Assembly: GCF_016862435.1 (NCBI RefSeq)
Contig: NZ_BOMY01000034.1
Location: 186,001 to 250,000, forward strand
Reading direction: 5' to 3'
DNA length: 64,000 bases
DNA from: Paractinoplanes tereljensis
GTDB taxonomy: Bacteria > Actinomycetota > Actinomycetes > Mycobacteriales > Micromonosporaceae
Below are positions 16,999-25,373 of this stretch, piece by piece. The notes under the pieces are model-generated. The model saw only the letters and a list, made by a program, of their open reading frames with translations. It was not told the origin of the DNA and made no database searches. Position 1 is the stretch's first letter, and each line of letters starts with the position of its first letter. A program made the translations under genes and the position numbers.

Positions 16999-19281
16999 CT
17001 AGCTGATCGTGGCCGGGAAGCGCTCCCAGACGCGGTGGGCCGGGAGGAGTCGCTGCAGTTCGGCGAGGGCGGCCTCGCCCGAGTCGGCGACGAGCACGCC
17101 GGGCGAGCCGACCATGCCGGTTGCCTCCAGGACGGCCGCGCCGGCTCCCCAGGCCACGACCGCCTTGGCATGCCGCCAGCTCTCCTCCACCAGCAGCAGA
17201 ACTCGCGGGTCGATCGCCTTTCCTTTCGCCTTGCCGTTGGCTTTTCCGTTGGCTTTTCCGTTGGCCTTGGCGCCGGCCTTGGCATCGCGGGCCGGAATCG
17301 CGTCCGGGGCCGGGGCCGGGGCGCCGGTCAGGATGATCGCGTCGAACTCGACCGAGCGTGCCGTGGCGAACGTGCGCTGCACCGGCAGGTCGCCGACCGT
17401 GCCACCGTGCGCGGCGATCAGCAGCGGCACCATGCCGGCGGCGAACACCGCGGCCCGCACGTCGCCGAGGCCGGCGTCGGGGGCGTCGGTGTCCACCACG
17501 ATGCCGATGGTGCGGCCGTCCGACGGCCACTCCCGGCCGATCTGGGACAGCACCGGGCTCGGCGTTTCCTCGGTCAACTCCTTGGTCGGCTTCGGAACCG
17601 GCAGGCCGAGGCCGGTCGCCACCTGCTCGCACAGCTCGGGGTCGACATTGGCCAGGCACTGCAGCTGACGCTCCTTGATCGTCTGCTCGTAGCACTTGGC
17701 CAGCTCGAACGTGTAGGCCCGGACGATGTGCTCCTTCTCGACCGGGCTCATGCTCCGCCAGAACAGCCGGACCTGGCTGAAGTGGTCGTCGAAGGACACC
17801 GGGTTGGCCCGGATCTTCGGCGCCTCGGCCACCGTCACCGGCACGTCGAGGAACGCCTGCTCGTCGTCGCCGGCCTCGAACGGGTTGCCGCCGTCCAGCG
17901 AGTTCGGGTGGTAGGGCGCGACCCCGCCGTGCACGGCCTGCTGGTGGAAGCCGTCCCGGAGCATGTCGTTGACCGGGACGTGCGGCCGGTTGATCGGGAT
18001 CTGCGCGAAGTTCGGCCCGGCCAGGCGGGTGAGCTGGGTGTCGCCGTAGGAGAACAGCCGCCCCTGCAGCAGCGGGTCGTTGGTGACGTCGATGCCGGGC
18101 ACCAGGTTGCCGAGGTGGAAGGCGACCTGCTCGGTCTCGGCGAAGAAGTTCGTCGGCGTCCGATCAAGAACAAGACGACCCACCAGTTGTACGGGCGCCA
18201 GCTCCTCCGGAACGAACTTGGTCGGATCGAGCAGGTCGATGTCGCCGAAGGTCTCGTCGGGCATGTCCGGGAACAGTTGCAGACCCAGCTCGTACTCGGG
18301 GAACGCACCGGACTCGATGGCGTCGTACAGGTCGCGGCGGTGGAAGTCGGGGTCCAGGCCGGCCAGCATCTGCGCCTCCTCCCAGTCCAGGGAGTGCACG
18401 CCCAGCTTCGGCTTCCAGTGGAACTTGACCAGGGTGGTGTCGCCGGCCGCGTTGACCAGGCGGAACGTGTGGACCCCGAAACCCTCCATGGTTCGGTAGG
18501 AACGCGGGATGCCGCGGTCGGACATGTTCCAGATGGTGTGATGCTGCGCCTCGGTGTGCAGCGAGACGAAGTCCCAGAACGTGTCGTGCGCGCTCTGCGC
18601 CTGCGGGATCTCCCGGTCCGGGTGCGGCTTGGCGGCGTGGATGATGTCCGGGAACTTGATCGCGTCCTGGATGAAGAACACCGGGATGTTGTTGCCGACC
18701 AGGTCGAAGGTGCCCTCGTCGGTGTAGAACTTGGTCGCGAAGCCGCGGGTGTCCCGCACGGTGTCGGCCGATCCCCGGGAACCGAGAACGGTGGAGAACC
18801 GCACAAAGACCGGCGTCTCCTTGCCCTTGGCCAGGAAACCGGCCCGGGTCACCCCGTCGGCCGTGCCGTACCCGGTGAACGTGCCGTGCGCGCCGGTGCC
18901 GCGAGCGTGCACCACCCGCTCCGGGATGCGCTCGTGGTCGAAGTGGGTGATCTTCTCGCGGAGGTGGTGGTCCTGCAGCAGGGTCGGTCCGCGCCGCCCC
19001 GCCTTCAGCGAGTGGTCGGTGTCCCGCAGCCGCGCACCGTTCGACGCGGTGAGGTAGTCGCCCTGCTGGCCGTTCGCGGTCGGCGGCAGGCCGGTCGACG
19101 CGCCGGTGGGCGTCATCGGCGCGGGGGTGCCCTGCTCGCCTTTCGGGGGCAGTGGGCTGCGCGGCGTGGTCGGCTCCGCCAAGGTCGGCGCCCCGCTTCC
19201 CGGGGAGCCCGGGACCGTGTCCTTCTTGGCGGCCGCGTCGGCGACGTCCTTGCGCACGCGCCTCGGCTTGGAGCTGGCCAT
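16999..19281 (-). CDS. katE: Large-subunit HPII-type catalase with DJ-1/PfpI-like C-terminal domain
   Basis: A 760-residue clade II catalase that breaks down hydrogen peroxide. It shows the catalytic His near residue 125 (ERVVHARGTGAHG), the Asn region GNNIPVFFIQDAIKFPD and the heme-ligand Tyr in RLFSYGDTQLTRL. After residue about 600 a flavodoxin/DJ-1-like domain follows (TIGIVVDTDAPDAG), as in E. coli HPII (753 residues). In this domain, around residues 665-690, sits a Lys/Ala/Asn/Gly repeat (KANG three times) encoded by a 12-bp tandem repeat. GAGGGACG precedes the ATG. The N-terminal 70 residues are low-complexity and Pro-rich. Confidence 0.95.
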   Translation of the reverse strand: MASSKPRRVRKDVADAAAKKDTVPGSPGSGAPTLAEPTTPRSPLPPKGEQGTPAPMTPTGASTGLPPTANGQQGDYLTASNGARLRDTDHSLKAGRRGPTLLQDHHLREKITHFDHERIPERVVHARGTGAHGTFTGYGTADGVTRAGFLAKGKETPVFVRFSTVLGSRGSADTVRDTRGFATKFYTDEGTFDLVGNNIPVFFIQDAIKFPDIIHAAKPHPDREIPQAQSAHDTFWDFVSLHTEAQHHTIWNMSDRGIPRSYRTMEGFGVHTFRLVNAAGDTTLVKFHWKPKLGVHSLDWEEAQMLAGLDPDFHRRDLYDAIESGAFPEYELGLQLFPDMPDETFGDIDLLDPTKFVPEELAPVQLVGRLVLDRTPTNFFAETEQVAFHLGNLVPGIDVTNDPLLQGRLFSYGDTQLTRLAGPNFAQIPINRPHVPVNDMLRDGFHQQAVHGGVAPYHPNSLDGGNPFEAGDDEQAFLDVPVTVAEAPKIRANPVSFDDHFSQVRLFWRSMSPVEKEHIVRAYTFELAKCYEQTIKERQLQCLANVDPELCEQVATGLGLPVPKPTKELTEETPSPVLSQIGREWPSDGRTIGIVVDTDAPDAGLGDVRAAVFAAGMVPLLIAAHGGTVGDLPVQRTFATARSVEFDAIILTGAPAPAPDAIPARDAKAGAKANGKANGKANGKAKGKAIDPRVLLLVEESWRHAKAVVAWGAGAAVLEATGMVGSPGVLVADSGEAALAELQRLLPAHRVWERFPATIS
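17234..17269. repeat. 12-bp tandem repeat inside the catalase gene
   Basis: Three near-identical units of CCGTTGGCTTTT (the last ends CTTG) encode KANG repeats on the minus strand. Being a multiple of three it keeps the frame, so copy number can vary without inactivating the gene. Confidence 0.85.
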
Positions 19282-19327
19282 CTGAACCGTCCCTCATCAG
19301 GTAACTCGTGGTAGCAGTGCGTCCCGC

Positions 19328-19354
19328 TTACCCTCGGGCCGACCGAAGTAACAC
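19328..19354 (-). promoter_or_regulatory. Possible stress-sigma (SigB-like) promoter of the catalase gene
   Basis: On the minus strand, a GTGT (19351-19354) is followed after 17 bases by GGGTAA (19328-19333), 46 bases before the catalase start. This resembles the GnnT-N14-16-GGGTAC/T consensus of streptomycete SigB-type sigma factors with a slightly long spacer. This is a consensus match by eye only. Confidence 0.3.
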
Positions 19355-19423
19355 AAGGTCACCGTGTTGTTTCGTCCTTTTCGCCGGAAGTTTGTGCCAC
19401 TCTCGTGCGGCTTCGGCCACCGG

Positions 19424-19453
19424 CGGGTAGTTCCGTGCGCAAGCGGGTAGTTA
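19424..19453. repeat. Pair of 10-bp direct repeats upstream of the CBS gene
   Basis: GCGGGTAGTT occurs at 19424-19433 and again at 19444-19453, exactly 20 bases apart (two helical turns), 39 bases before the CBS-protein start. It could be a regulator site or tandem GGGTA-type -10 elements. Confidence 0.45.
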
Positions 19454-19491
19454 CCGAACGCATTCACCCCCATGGAATGGAGACCCGGTTC

Positions 19492-19905
19492 ATGACGACC
19501 GCGCGCGAGATGATGACACCCGACGTCACCTGTGTCGGCGAGAACGAGAGCCTGGCCGACGCCGCCCGCAAGATGGCCGACCTGAACGTCGGTTCCCTCC
19601 CGATCTGGGGCGCCGACGACACCCTGAAGGGCATGGTCACCGACCGCGACATCGTCACGCAGGCGATCGCCAAGGGCCGCGACCCGAAGGAGGTCACCGC
19701 CGGCGAGCTGGCCCAGGGCAAGCTGGTCACCATCGGCGCCGACGACGACGCCGCCGAGGTGCTGCGCGCGATGGCCGACCATCGGGTCCGCCGCCTGCCG
19801 GTGATCGACGGCAATCGGCTGGTCGGCATCGTCGCCGTGGCCGACGTGGCCCGGGCCCTCCCCGACCGCCCGGTCGGCGACCTGATCGACGCCATCAGCG
19901 CCTAA
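19492..19905 (+). CDS. Tandem CBS-domain protein
   Basis: A 137-residue stand-alone CBS-pair protein, starting TTAREMMTPDVTCVGENESL and ending with DLIDAIS. Two repeats each carry the LPIW/LPVIDG and GMVTDRDI/GIVAVADVA strands that bind adenosine nucleotides. Such proteins sense energy state and are common among dormancy and stress genes. ATG 19492 has GGAG nine bases upstream; an in-frame ATG at 19477 would add five residues. It is divergent from the catalase. Confidence 0.9.
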   Translation: MTTAREMMTPDVTCVGENESLADAARKMADLNVGSLPIWGADDTLKGMVTDRDIVTQAIAKGRDPKEVTAGELAQGKLVTIGADDDAAEVLRAMADHRVRRLPVIDGNRLVGIVAVADVARALPDRPVGDLIDAISA

Positions 19906-19926
19906 CGGCGCCGGCTCGGCCCGGCC

Positions 19927-19950
19927 CGGCCCCGGCTCGGCCCGGGGCCG
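19927..19950. terminator. Hairpin terminator between convergent CBS and sensor-kinase genes
   Basis: A perfect 9-bp stem (CGGCCCCGG / CCGGGGCCG) with a six-base loop lies in the 55-bp gap between the two stop codons. Confidence 0.6.
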
Positions 19951-19960
19951 CAAGGTCCTC

Positions 19961-21199
19961 TCACGGGGGCATGGGGATCTCCACGCGTAGGCGGGTGGGG
20001 CCGCCCGGTGGGCTGGACAGGGCCACCGCGCCGTCGACGGTGGCGACGCGGTCGGCCAGGCCGACCAGGCCGGAACCGCTCGACGGGTTCGCGCCGCCGC
20101 GGCCGTCGTCCCGCACCTCGAGGACCAGGCGGTCGCCGGTCACCTCGGCCGTCACCGCGGCGCGCTGGGCGGCGCTGTGCTTCGCGACGTTAGTGAGCGC
20201 CTCGACCACCACGAAGTAGGCGGTCACCTCGACCGTCGACGGCAGCCGCCCGGGCAGCCGGATGCGCACGTCGACCGGCATCGGCGCGGAGCTGGCCACC
20301 TCGCCGACGGCGGCCTCCAGGCCGCGGTCGGTCAGCACCTTCGGGTGCACGCCGCGGATCAGCTCGCGCACGTCGGTCAGGGCCTGTTTGGCCAGTTCGT
20401 GGGCGCGGGCCAGCTGGGCGTCGGCGGCCGAGCCGGCGGGCAGCTCGAGCCGGGCCATGCCCAGCTGGATGGTGAGGGCGACCAGGCGCTGCTGGGCGCC
20501 ATCGTGCAGGTCGCGCTCGATGCGCCGCCGCTCCAGTTCGAACGCGTCCACCAGCCGCGCCCGGGACTGCGTCACCTCGACCAGCTTGGTGTCGGCGTCG
20601 TGGATGCGTGGCGCCAGGATCGCCCGGGCCATGGCCGCGCGGGCACCGGCCCACGCGGTCACCGGATAGGCGGCGACGACGGCGAGCGGGATGCCCGCCA
20701 ACGCGATCGGCACTGACAAGTAGAGCGGTTCGTCGTCAAGGTAGAACGGGCCCAGCAGCAGCATCGACGGCAGATAGATCGCCAGGCCCACGACGAGAGC
20801 GTCCATCCAGCACAGCATCAGCGCGGACAGCATCGTGTAACCCAGCTCGCGCCACGTCGCCTGCTCACGCAGCCGCAGCGTCACCCAGGCCCGGATGCCG
20901 GCCCGGGGCGCCGGCCGGTGCGGGTCGGGCAGGGCGTTGTTGTCGACCAGCCGCATCCGCCACCGCTCGAGCCGCCCGACCGCCACCCCGGACAGGACCG
21001 TCGCGATGTAGCCCGCGATGCCGACCACCACGACCGACAGCACGATGCCGGCCAGCACCAGGCCCACGACCGCGAGAATCGTCGCGAACCCCAGCAACGC
21101 GCCACCGGCCAGATAGGCCAGCGACCGCCACGGCCAGGCCGAGCACAGGAAATGTGTCGGCCGCATCGTGAGCGCCTCGAGCGCGTTGCGAACCGGCAT
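19961..21199 (-). CDS. Sensor histidine kinase with four-helix Sensor domain (DesK/HisKA_3 class)
   Basis: A 412-residue membrane kinase. Two helix pairs (about residues 20-65 and 115-180) form a PF13796-like Sensor domain. The dimerisation segment ELERRRIERDLHDGAQQ carries the phospho-acceptor His232. The HATPase part has EALTNVAKHS (N box), DDGRGG and GSGLVGLADRV (G boxes). Normally the response regulator is adjacent; here it is not, and the nearest matching one is at 12178-12819. ATG 21199 is preferred over ATG 21226 because an ATCCAGCACTAC element and a TAGCGT -10 box are placed as in the ABC gene at 25374. Confidence 0.9.
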   Translation of the reverse strand: MPVRNALEALTMRPTHFLCSAWPWRSLAYLAGGALLGFATILAVVGLVLAGIVLSVVVVGIAGYIATVLSGVAVGRLERWRMRLVDNNALPDPHRPAPRAGIRAWVTLRLREQATWRELGYTMLSALMLCWMDALVVGLAIYLPSMLLLGPFYLDDEPLYLSVPIALAGIPLAVVAAYPVTAWAGARAAMARAILAPRIHDADTKLVEVTQSRARLVDAFELERRRIERDLHDGAQQRLVALTIQLGMARLELPAGSAADAQLARAHELAKQALTDVRELIRGVHPKVLTDRGLEAAVGEVASSAPMPVDVRIRLPGRLPSTVEVTAYFVVVEALTNVAKHSAAQRAAVTAEVTGDRLVLEVRDDGRGGANPSSGSGLVGLADRVATVDGAVALSSPPGGPTRLRVEIPMPP

Positions 21200-21205
21200 G
21201 GGGGC

Positions 21206-21246
21206 GACGCTACCGGGGCTGCGCATCCGTGTCGGTAGTGCTGGAT
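21206..21246 (-). promoter_or_regulatory. Putative leaderless promoter plus activator site of the sensor-kinase gene
   Basis: Read on the minus strand: ATCCAGCACTAC (21246-21235), CCGACA as -35, a 17-base spacer and TAGCGT as -10, which ends seven bases before ATG 21199. This predicts a transcript starting at or close to the ATG. The 12-bp element lies 35 bases before the start codon, the same distance as in front of the ABC transporter gene. The site is inside the 3' end of the DUF998 coding region. Confidence 0.5.
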
Positions 21247-21914
21247 ATACCTTTCCGGGGAGCGTTCAGCGCGGCGCCCAGGACGATGAATCCGATCAGA
21301 TACGGATAGATGACGCCGCGTTCGACGAGGCCGATGAGGACGCCGTCGCCCGTGGACAGGTCGGCCATGAACGCCACCAGCGAGACGACGCCGAGGATCC
21401 CGAGCCCCACCAGGGCTCTCCCCCGGGCGCGGGAAACCCCGAGGAGGCGGTGCCGCCGGCCGAGGAGGATCGCCAGCACGTTCCCGCCGACGAATGCCGC
21501 GAAAGCCCCAAGCCCGTGGAAGACGCCCGTACCGTCGTCGAACGCCTCCGCGGATCCGGGGAACAGTCCCACCAGCATGCTGCCGACCGCCAGCAGCACG
21601 GCGGTCACGACCGGCGCCCACCGCCGCCGGCCCGGCAGTCCCCGCAGCAGCAGGACACCGGCCAGCACGACCGGCCCGAACAGCACGAAGCCGGTGTTCA
21701 TCACCCAGGCCAGCGGCGAGTACATGAACTGCCCGAACGCGGTCGAGGGGCCGTGCACCCCGAGGTTGCTGATCCAGTGATACGTGTAGCTGTAAGGCGG
21801 ATCCGTCCACGCCGCCGCGGCGATGAACTCGGTCCCGAAGTAGATGCCCCCGCCGGCCATGAGGGCCAGCCCGGCCGCCCGGCTCCGGGGTGTTGCGGAA
21901 TTGATGTCGCTCAA
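21210..21914 (-). CDS. DUF998 family membrane protein
   Basis: A 234-residue protein with six predicted membrane helices and the DUF998 pattern: YTYHWISNLGV early, then NTGFVLFGPVVLAG, VGLFPGSAEAFDDGTG, and FHGLGAFAAFVGGN. Function is unknown. The TTG at 21914 (TTGAGCGACATC) is chosen because a strong GGAGG lies six bases upstream; the frame is open further up but without a start supported by a ribosome site. It ends ten bases before the sensor-kinase start, so read-through is likely, and it is divergent from the SARP regulator. Confidence 0.78.
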   Translation of the reverse strand: MSDINSATPRSRAAGLALMAGGGIYFGTEFIAAAAWTDPPYSYTYHWISNLGVHGPSTAFGQFMYSPLAWVMNTGFVLFGPVVLAGVLLLRGLPGRRRWAPVVTAVLLAVGSMLVGLFPGSAEAFDDGTGVFHGLGAFAAFVGGNVLAILLGRRHRLLGVSRARGRALVGLGILGVVSLVAFMADLSTGDGVLIGLVERGVIYPYLIGFIVLGAALNAPRKGISSTTDTDAQPR

Positions 21915-21962
21915 CGTTTCCTCCGTCGTTCGTGATGGCCGTGCGAAGACTCCGGCGGGCCG

Positions 21963-21992
21963 CTGACACGCGGCAAACACCGGACTGACACG
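21963..21992. promoter_or_regulatory. SARP-box-like direct repeats, 11-bp period
   Basis: CTGACACG at 21963-21970 and 21985-21992, with a weaker CAAACACC at 21974-21981 between them, makes three repeats with an 11-bp period. SARP-family activators bind direct repeats with this spacing. The array sits between the DUF998 gene and the SARP/NB-ARC gene, 47 bases before the latter, so self-regulation is possible. Confidence 0.45.
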
Positions 21993-22039
21993 GCCGGCTG
22001 ATTTGGGCCGGTGCCGGTGCGGGCGCAAAGATCAAAGGC

Positions 22040-25000
22040 ATGAGGAGCGAGGTACGGGTACGCGTCACGCTGCTCGGCGCGTTCCAGGTGTCGGTCGGCG
22101 ACGCCGTCCTGCCCGTCCCCGGGGCGCGGTTGCAGGGCCTGCTCGTCCGGCTGGCGCTCGCCGGTGGCCGCGCGGTCGAGCCCGCCGTGCTTGTCGACGC
22201 GATCTGGCCGGACCAGCCGCCGTCCGGGCCGGCCGCCGCCCTGCAGACCCTCGTCTCCCGGCTGCGCCGCGCCCTCGCCCCGGCCGGCACGGCCTCCGGC
22301 CTGCCAACCGGTGTGGTCGAGCAGGTCGCCGGCGGCTACCGGCTGGCCGTGGACCCGGCCGAGGTGGACGCGCTGCACTTCGAACAGCTCGCCGCGGCCG
22401 GCCGGGAACGGCTGCGGGCCGGCGCCGCACAGGCCGCCGGCGCCGCGCTCACCGAGGCGGTGGCACTGTGGGTGGACCGTCCCGGCGCCGAACCCGCGGT
22501 CGTCGCGGCGGTCGCACCCACGGTCGCGACCCGGCTGGCACAGCTGTCCGTCGAGGTGGTCGCTGACCTGGCCGCGGCCGAGCTGTCAGTGGGCCGGGTC
22601 GAGGCGGCCGCCGCCCGGCTGACCGGGTTGGTGGCCGAGCAGCCGGTCAACGAACGGGCCGCCGCCCTTCTGATGGACGCGCTCGCCGCCGCCGGGCGCC
22701 AAGCCGAGGCACTGGCCGTCTACGAGCAGATCCGCGAGTCCCTGGCCGACGTCCTCGGCGCCGACCCGGGCACCGCCCTGCGCGAACGCCACCTGCGGCT
22801 GTTGCGTCCCGGACCGGCTGAGGCCGTCCCGGCGGTGGAAACCCCGCGGATCCGGCCACCGGGTCTGCCCGCGCCGCTGACCAGCTTCGTCGGCCGCGAC
22901 GACGACCTCACCCGGATCGGCACCCTGCTCGCCGCCGGGCGCCTGGTCACCGTCCTCGGCCCGGGTGGCGCCGGGAAGACCCGGCTCGCGCTGGAAGCGG
23001 CCCGCCGGCACCCCGGCGGAGCGTGGCTCGTCGACCTCGCGCCGGTCACCGAACCCGCGAAGGTCGCCGCGGCCGTGCTCGCCGGGATCGGGCTGCGCGG
23101 TGGCTCGATGCTGGACGCCCGCAGGTTCGCCGAGGGTGACGAGCTGGACGTTCTCGCCGGCGAGCTCGGCGGCCGGGAGAGCCTGCTGCTCGTCGACAAC
23201 TGCGAGCACCTGATCGACGCGGTGGCCCACCTGGTCGCGGCGCTGCTGGCCCGCTGCCCCGGGCTGCGCGTGCTCGCCACCAGCCGCGAACCCCTCACGG
23301 TCGACGGTGAGACGCTGGTGCCACTCGGACCGCTGACGCTGCCCGAGGCGGGCGACGGCCTCGAGGAATCCCGGCGTACGGCATCGGTGCGTCTCTTCGT
23401 CGAGCGGGCGGCCGCCGTACGCCCCGGATTTGATCTTGATCGGTTGACTTTTTCGCAGGTCATCGACGTGGTCCGCGGCCTGGACGGCATGCCGCTGGCC
23501 CTCGAACTGGCCGCTGCCCGGTTGCGGACGTTGTCCCTGGCCGACCTGGCCGACGGGCTCTCCGACCGGTTCCGGCTGCTCACCACCGGCAGTCGCACCG
23601 CCCCGCCCCGGCACCGCACTCTGCGCGCGGTCATCGCCTGGAGCTGGGACCTGCTCGACGGGGCCGAGCGCACCGTCGCGGAACGGATCTCGGTCCTGCC
23701 CGGCGGCGTCACGCCGGCCTCGGCCGCCGCCGTCTGCGCCGGCACCACCGTGCCCGCCGCCGACATCCCGGACCTGCTCGCCATGCTCGTCGACCGCTCG
23801 CTGCTGCAGCTGGCGGCCGGCGCCGGCCGATACCGCATGCTGGAAACCATCCGCGAGTACGGCATCGACCGGCTCACCGGCACCGGCGACCTCGGCACCG
23901 CCCGGGACCTGGCCGGCGCCCACGTCACCGAGCTGATCGCCCGCCACGACCCGCGGTTGCGCGGTCCCGGCCAACTGGCGGCCATGGACGTCATCGGCGC
24001 CGAGTACGACAACGCGCTCGCCGCCCTGCGCCACCGGTGCGCCGGCCACGACCCGGCCGGCGCGATCGCCCTGGCCCTGGCCCTGACCTGGTACTGGCAG
24101 ATGGCCGGCCGCCAGCCCGACGGCGCCTACTGGCTCGGCGAGGCCCTGGCCGTGCCCGGCGGCGCGGCCTCGCCCGAGCGGGACTGCGCGCGAGCCGTCT
24201 ACCTGCTCAACCGGGCGGACATCCAGTCGGGGATCACCGCCGGCGAGGCCGCCGACGACCGGGTGGAGATGCGGGAGCTGGCCGCCCGTCTGGTCGACCG
24301 CCCGGAACTGCCGGGTCACTACCGGGTGTTCGGCCCGGTGCTGCTCTTCCTGCTGGAGCCGGCGGCCGCGCTCGCGATCTTCCAGAGCCTGGCCGACGGT
24401 GCCGACGGGTGGCTGTCCGGGCTGGCCAACATGTTCCTGGCCGAGATCGCCGAGAACGCCGGCGAGCCCACCCGGATGCGGGCATACGTGGAGGCGTCCC
24501 TGGCCGGATTCCGGCAGGCCGGCGACCGCTGGGGTCAGGCCGCGACCCTGCCGATGCGTGCCCAGCTGCGGCGGTACGACGACCTCGACGGCGCGCTGGC
24601 CGACCTGCGCGAGGCCCGGACGCTGACCGGGGAGTTCGGCGGGCTCGGCCTCGGCGACCAGCTCTACAGCGACCTGCGCTGGATCGACGTGCACCTTCGG
24701 CGCGACGACACCGGCCGGGCCTTGGCGATGATCGCCTCCGCGCGGGAGCGGGCGCTGCACGCGTCGGCCACGGAGATGCTGGTCCTGATCGACATCCGGG
24801 AGGCCGGCCTCCGGGTGCGGCTCGGCGATCTGGACCGGGCCGGGATGTTGCTCGACGACGCCGACCGGGGGCTGCGCGGCAGCACCGGCTTCGCCGTGGA
24901 CCACGCCCGCGCACTGGCCGGCGGCGCACGGGCCGCGCTCGGCCTGGCCCGCGGCGATCTGCCCGGCGCGGACCAGGCGCTGCGCCAGGCGTACGCCGCC

Positions 25001-25276
25001 GCGCTGGCCACCGGGGAACTGCCGGTCCTGTCCGGGGTGGCGGTGCACGCCGCCGCTCGGGTGCGGCCGGACGAGTCGGCCACGCTGCTCGGCGCCGCCG
25101 CCCGGCTGCGGGGCACCCACGACCGCACCGATCCACAGGTGCGCGAACTCACCCGCCGGGGCGAGGCCGCCCTGGGTGCCGAGGAATTCGCCGCCGCGTA
25201 CGCGCAAGGGTGGGAATGGGACCTTTCTGCGGCCTCCGGCCGCCTTCGGGAATGCCTGGAGGACCGGCCACAGTAG
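22040..25276 (+). CDS. SARP/AfsR-type transcriptional regulator with BTAD, NB-ARC and TPR-like regions
   Basis: A 1078-residue regulator. Residues about 5-95 form an OmpR-like winged helix (VRVTLLGAFQVSVGD; GLLVRLALAGGRAVEPAVLV) and about 100-255 the BTAD domain ending ADVLGADPGTALRERH. An NB-ARC ATPase follows with Walker A GPGGAGKTRLALE near residue 310, Walker B LLLVDNCEH and PLALELAAARLRTLS. The rest is a helical TPR-like array with TIREYGIDRL. Such proteins activate secondary-metabolite or stress genes on an ATP-dependent signal. It is divergent from DUF998 and faces the ABC exporter at 25374. Confidence 0.92.
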   Translation: MRSEVRVRVTLLGAFQVSVGDAVLPVPGARLQGLLVRLALAGGRAVEPAVLVDAIWPDQPPSGPAAALQTLVSRLRRALAPAGTASGLPTGVVEQVAGGYRLAVDPAEVDALHFEQLAAAGRERLRAGAAQAAGAALTEAVALWVDRPGAEPAVVAAVAPTVATRLAQLSVEVVADLAAAELSVGRVEAAAARLTGLVAEQPVNERAAALLMDALAAAGRQAEALAVYEQIRESLADVLGADPGTALRERHLRLLRPGPAEAVPAVETPRIRPPGLPAPLTSFVGRDDDLTRIGTLLAAGRLVTVLGPGGAGKTRLALEAARRHPGGAWLVDLAPVTEPAKVAAAVLAGIGLRGGSMLDARRFAEGDELDVLAGELGGRESLLLVDNCEHLIDAVAHLVAALLARCPGLRVLATSREPLTVDGETLVPLGPLTLPEAGDGLEESRRTASVRLFVERAAAVRPGFDLDRLTFSQVIDVVRGLDGMPLALELAAARLRTLSLADLADGLSDRFRLLTTGSRTAPPRHRTLRAVIAWSWDLLDGAERTVAERISVLPGGVTPASAAAVCAGTTVPAADIPDLLAMLVDRSLLQLAAGAGRYRMLETIREYGIDRLTGTGDLGTARDLAGAHVTELIARHDPRLRGPGQLAAMDVIGAEYDNALAALRHRCAGHDPAGAIALALALTWYWQMAGRQPDGAYWLGEALAVPGGAASPERDCARAVYLLNRADIQSGITAGEAADDRVEMRELAARLVDRPELPGHYRVFGPVLLFLLEPAAALAIFQSLADGADGWLSGLANMFLAEIAENAGEPTRMRAYVEASLAGFRQAGDRWGQAATLPMRAQLRRYDDLDGALADLREARTLTGEFGGLGLGDQLYSDLRWIDVHLRRDDTGRALAMIASARERALHASATEMLVLIDIREAGLRVRLGDLDRAGMLLDDADRGLRGSTGFAVDHARALAGGARAALGLARGDLPGADQALRQAYAAALATGELPVLSGVAVHAAARVRPDESATLLGAAARLRGTHDRTDPQVRELTRRGEAALGAEEFAAAYAQGWEWDLSAASGRLRECLEDRPQ

Positions 25277-25298
25277 CCCGCCGCTGATGTCGCTGTCG

Positions 25299-25338
25299 GT
25301 AGTGCTGGATATACCCTCAAGACTCCATCCAGCACTAC
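25299..25338. promoter_or_regulatory. Inverted repeat/operator upstream of the ABC exporter
   Basis: A perfect 12-bp inverted repeat, GTAGTGCTGGAT (25299-25310) and ATCCAGCACTAC (25327-25338), has a 16-base loop. The left arm is part of a 22-bp sequence (25294-25315) repeated exactly at 21230-21251 before the sensor-kinase gene. The right arm lies 35 bases before the ABC ATPase start. It could also act as a terminator of the SARP gene, but the exact repeat near another promoter favours an operator. Confidence 0.6.
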
Positions 25339-25373
25339 TGTGCCGCCGCTGCCGGCCCGGTTAGCTGGTCGCC

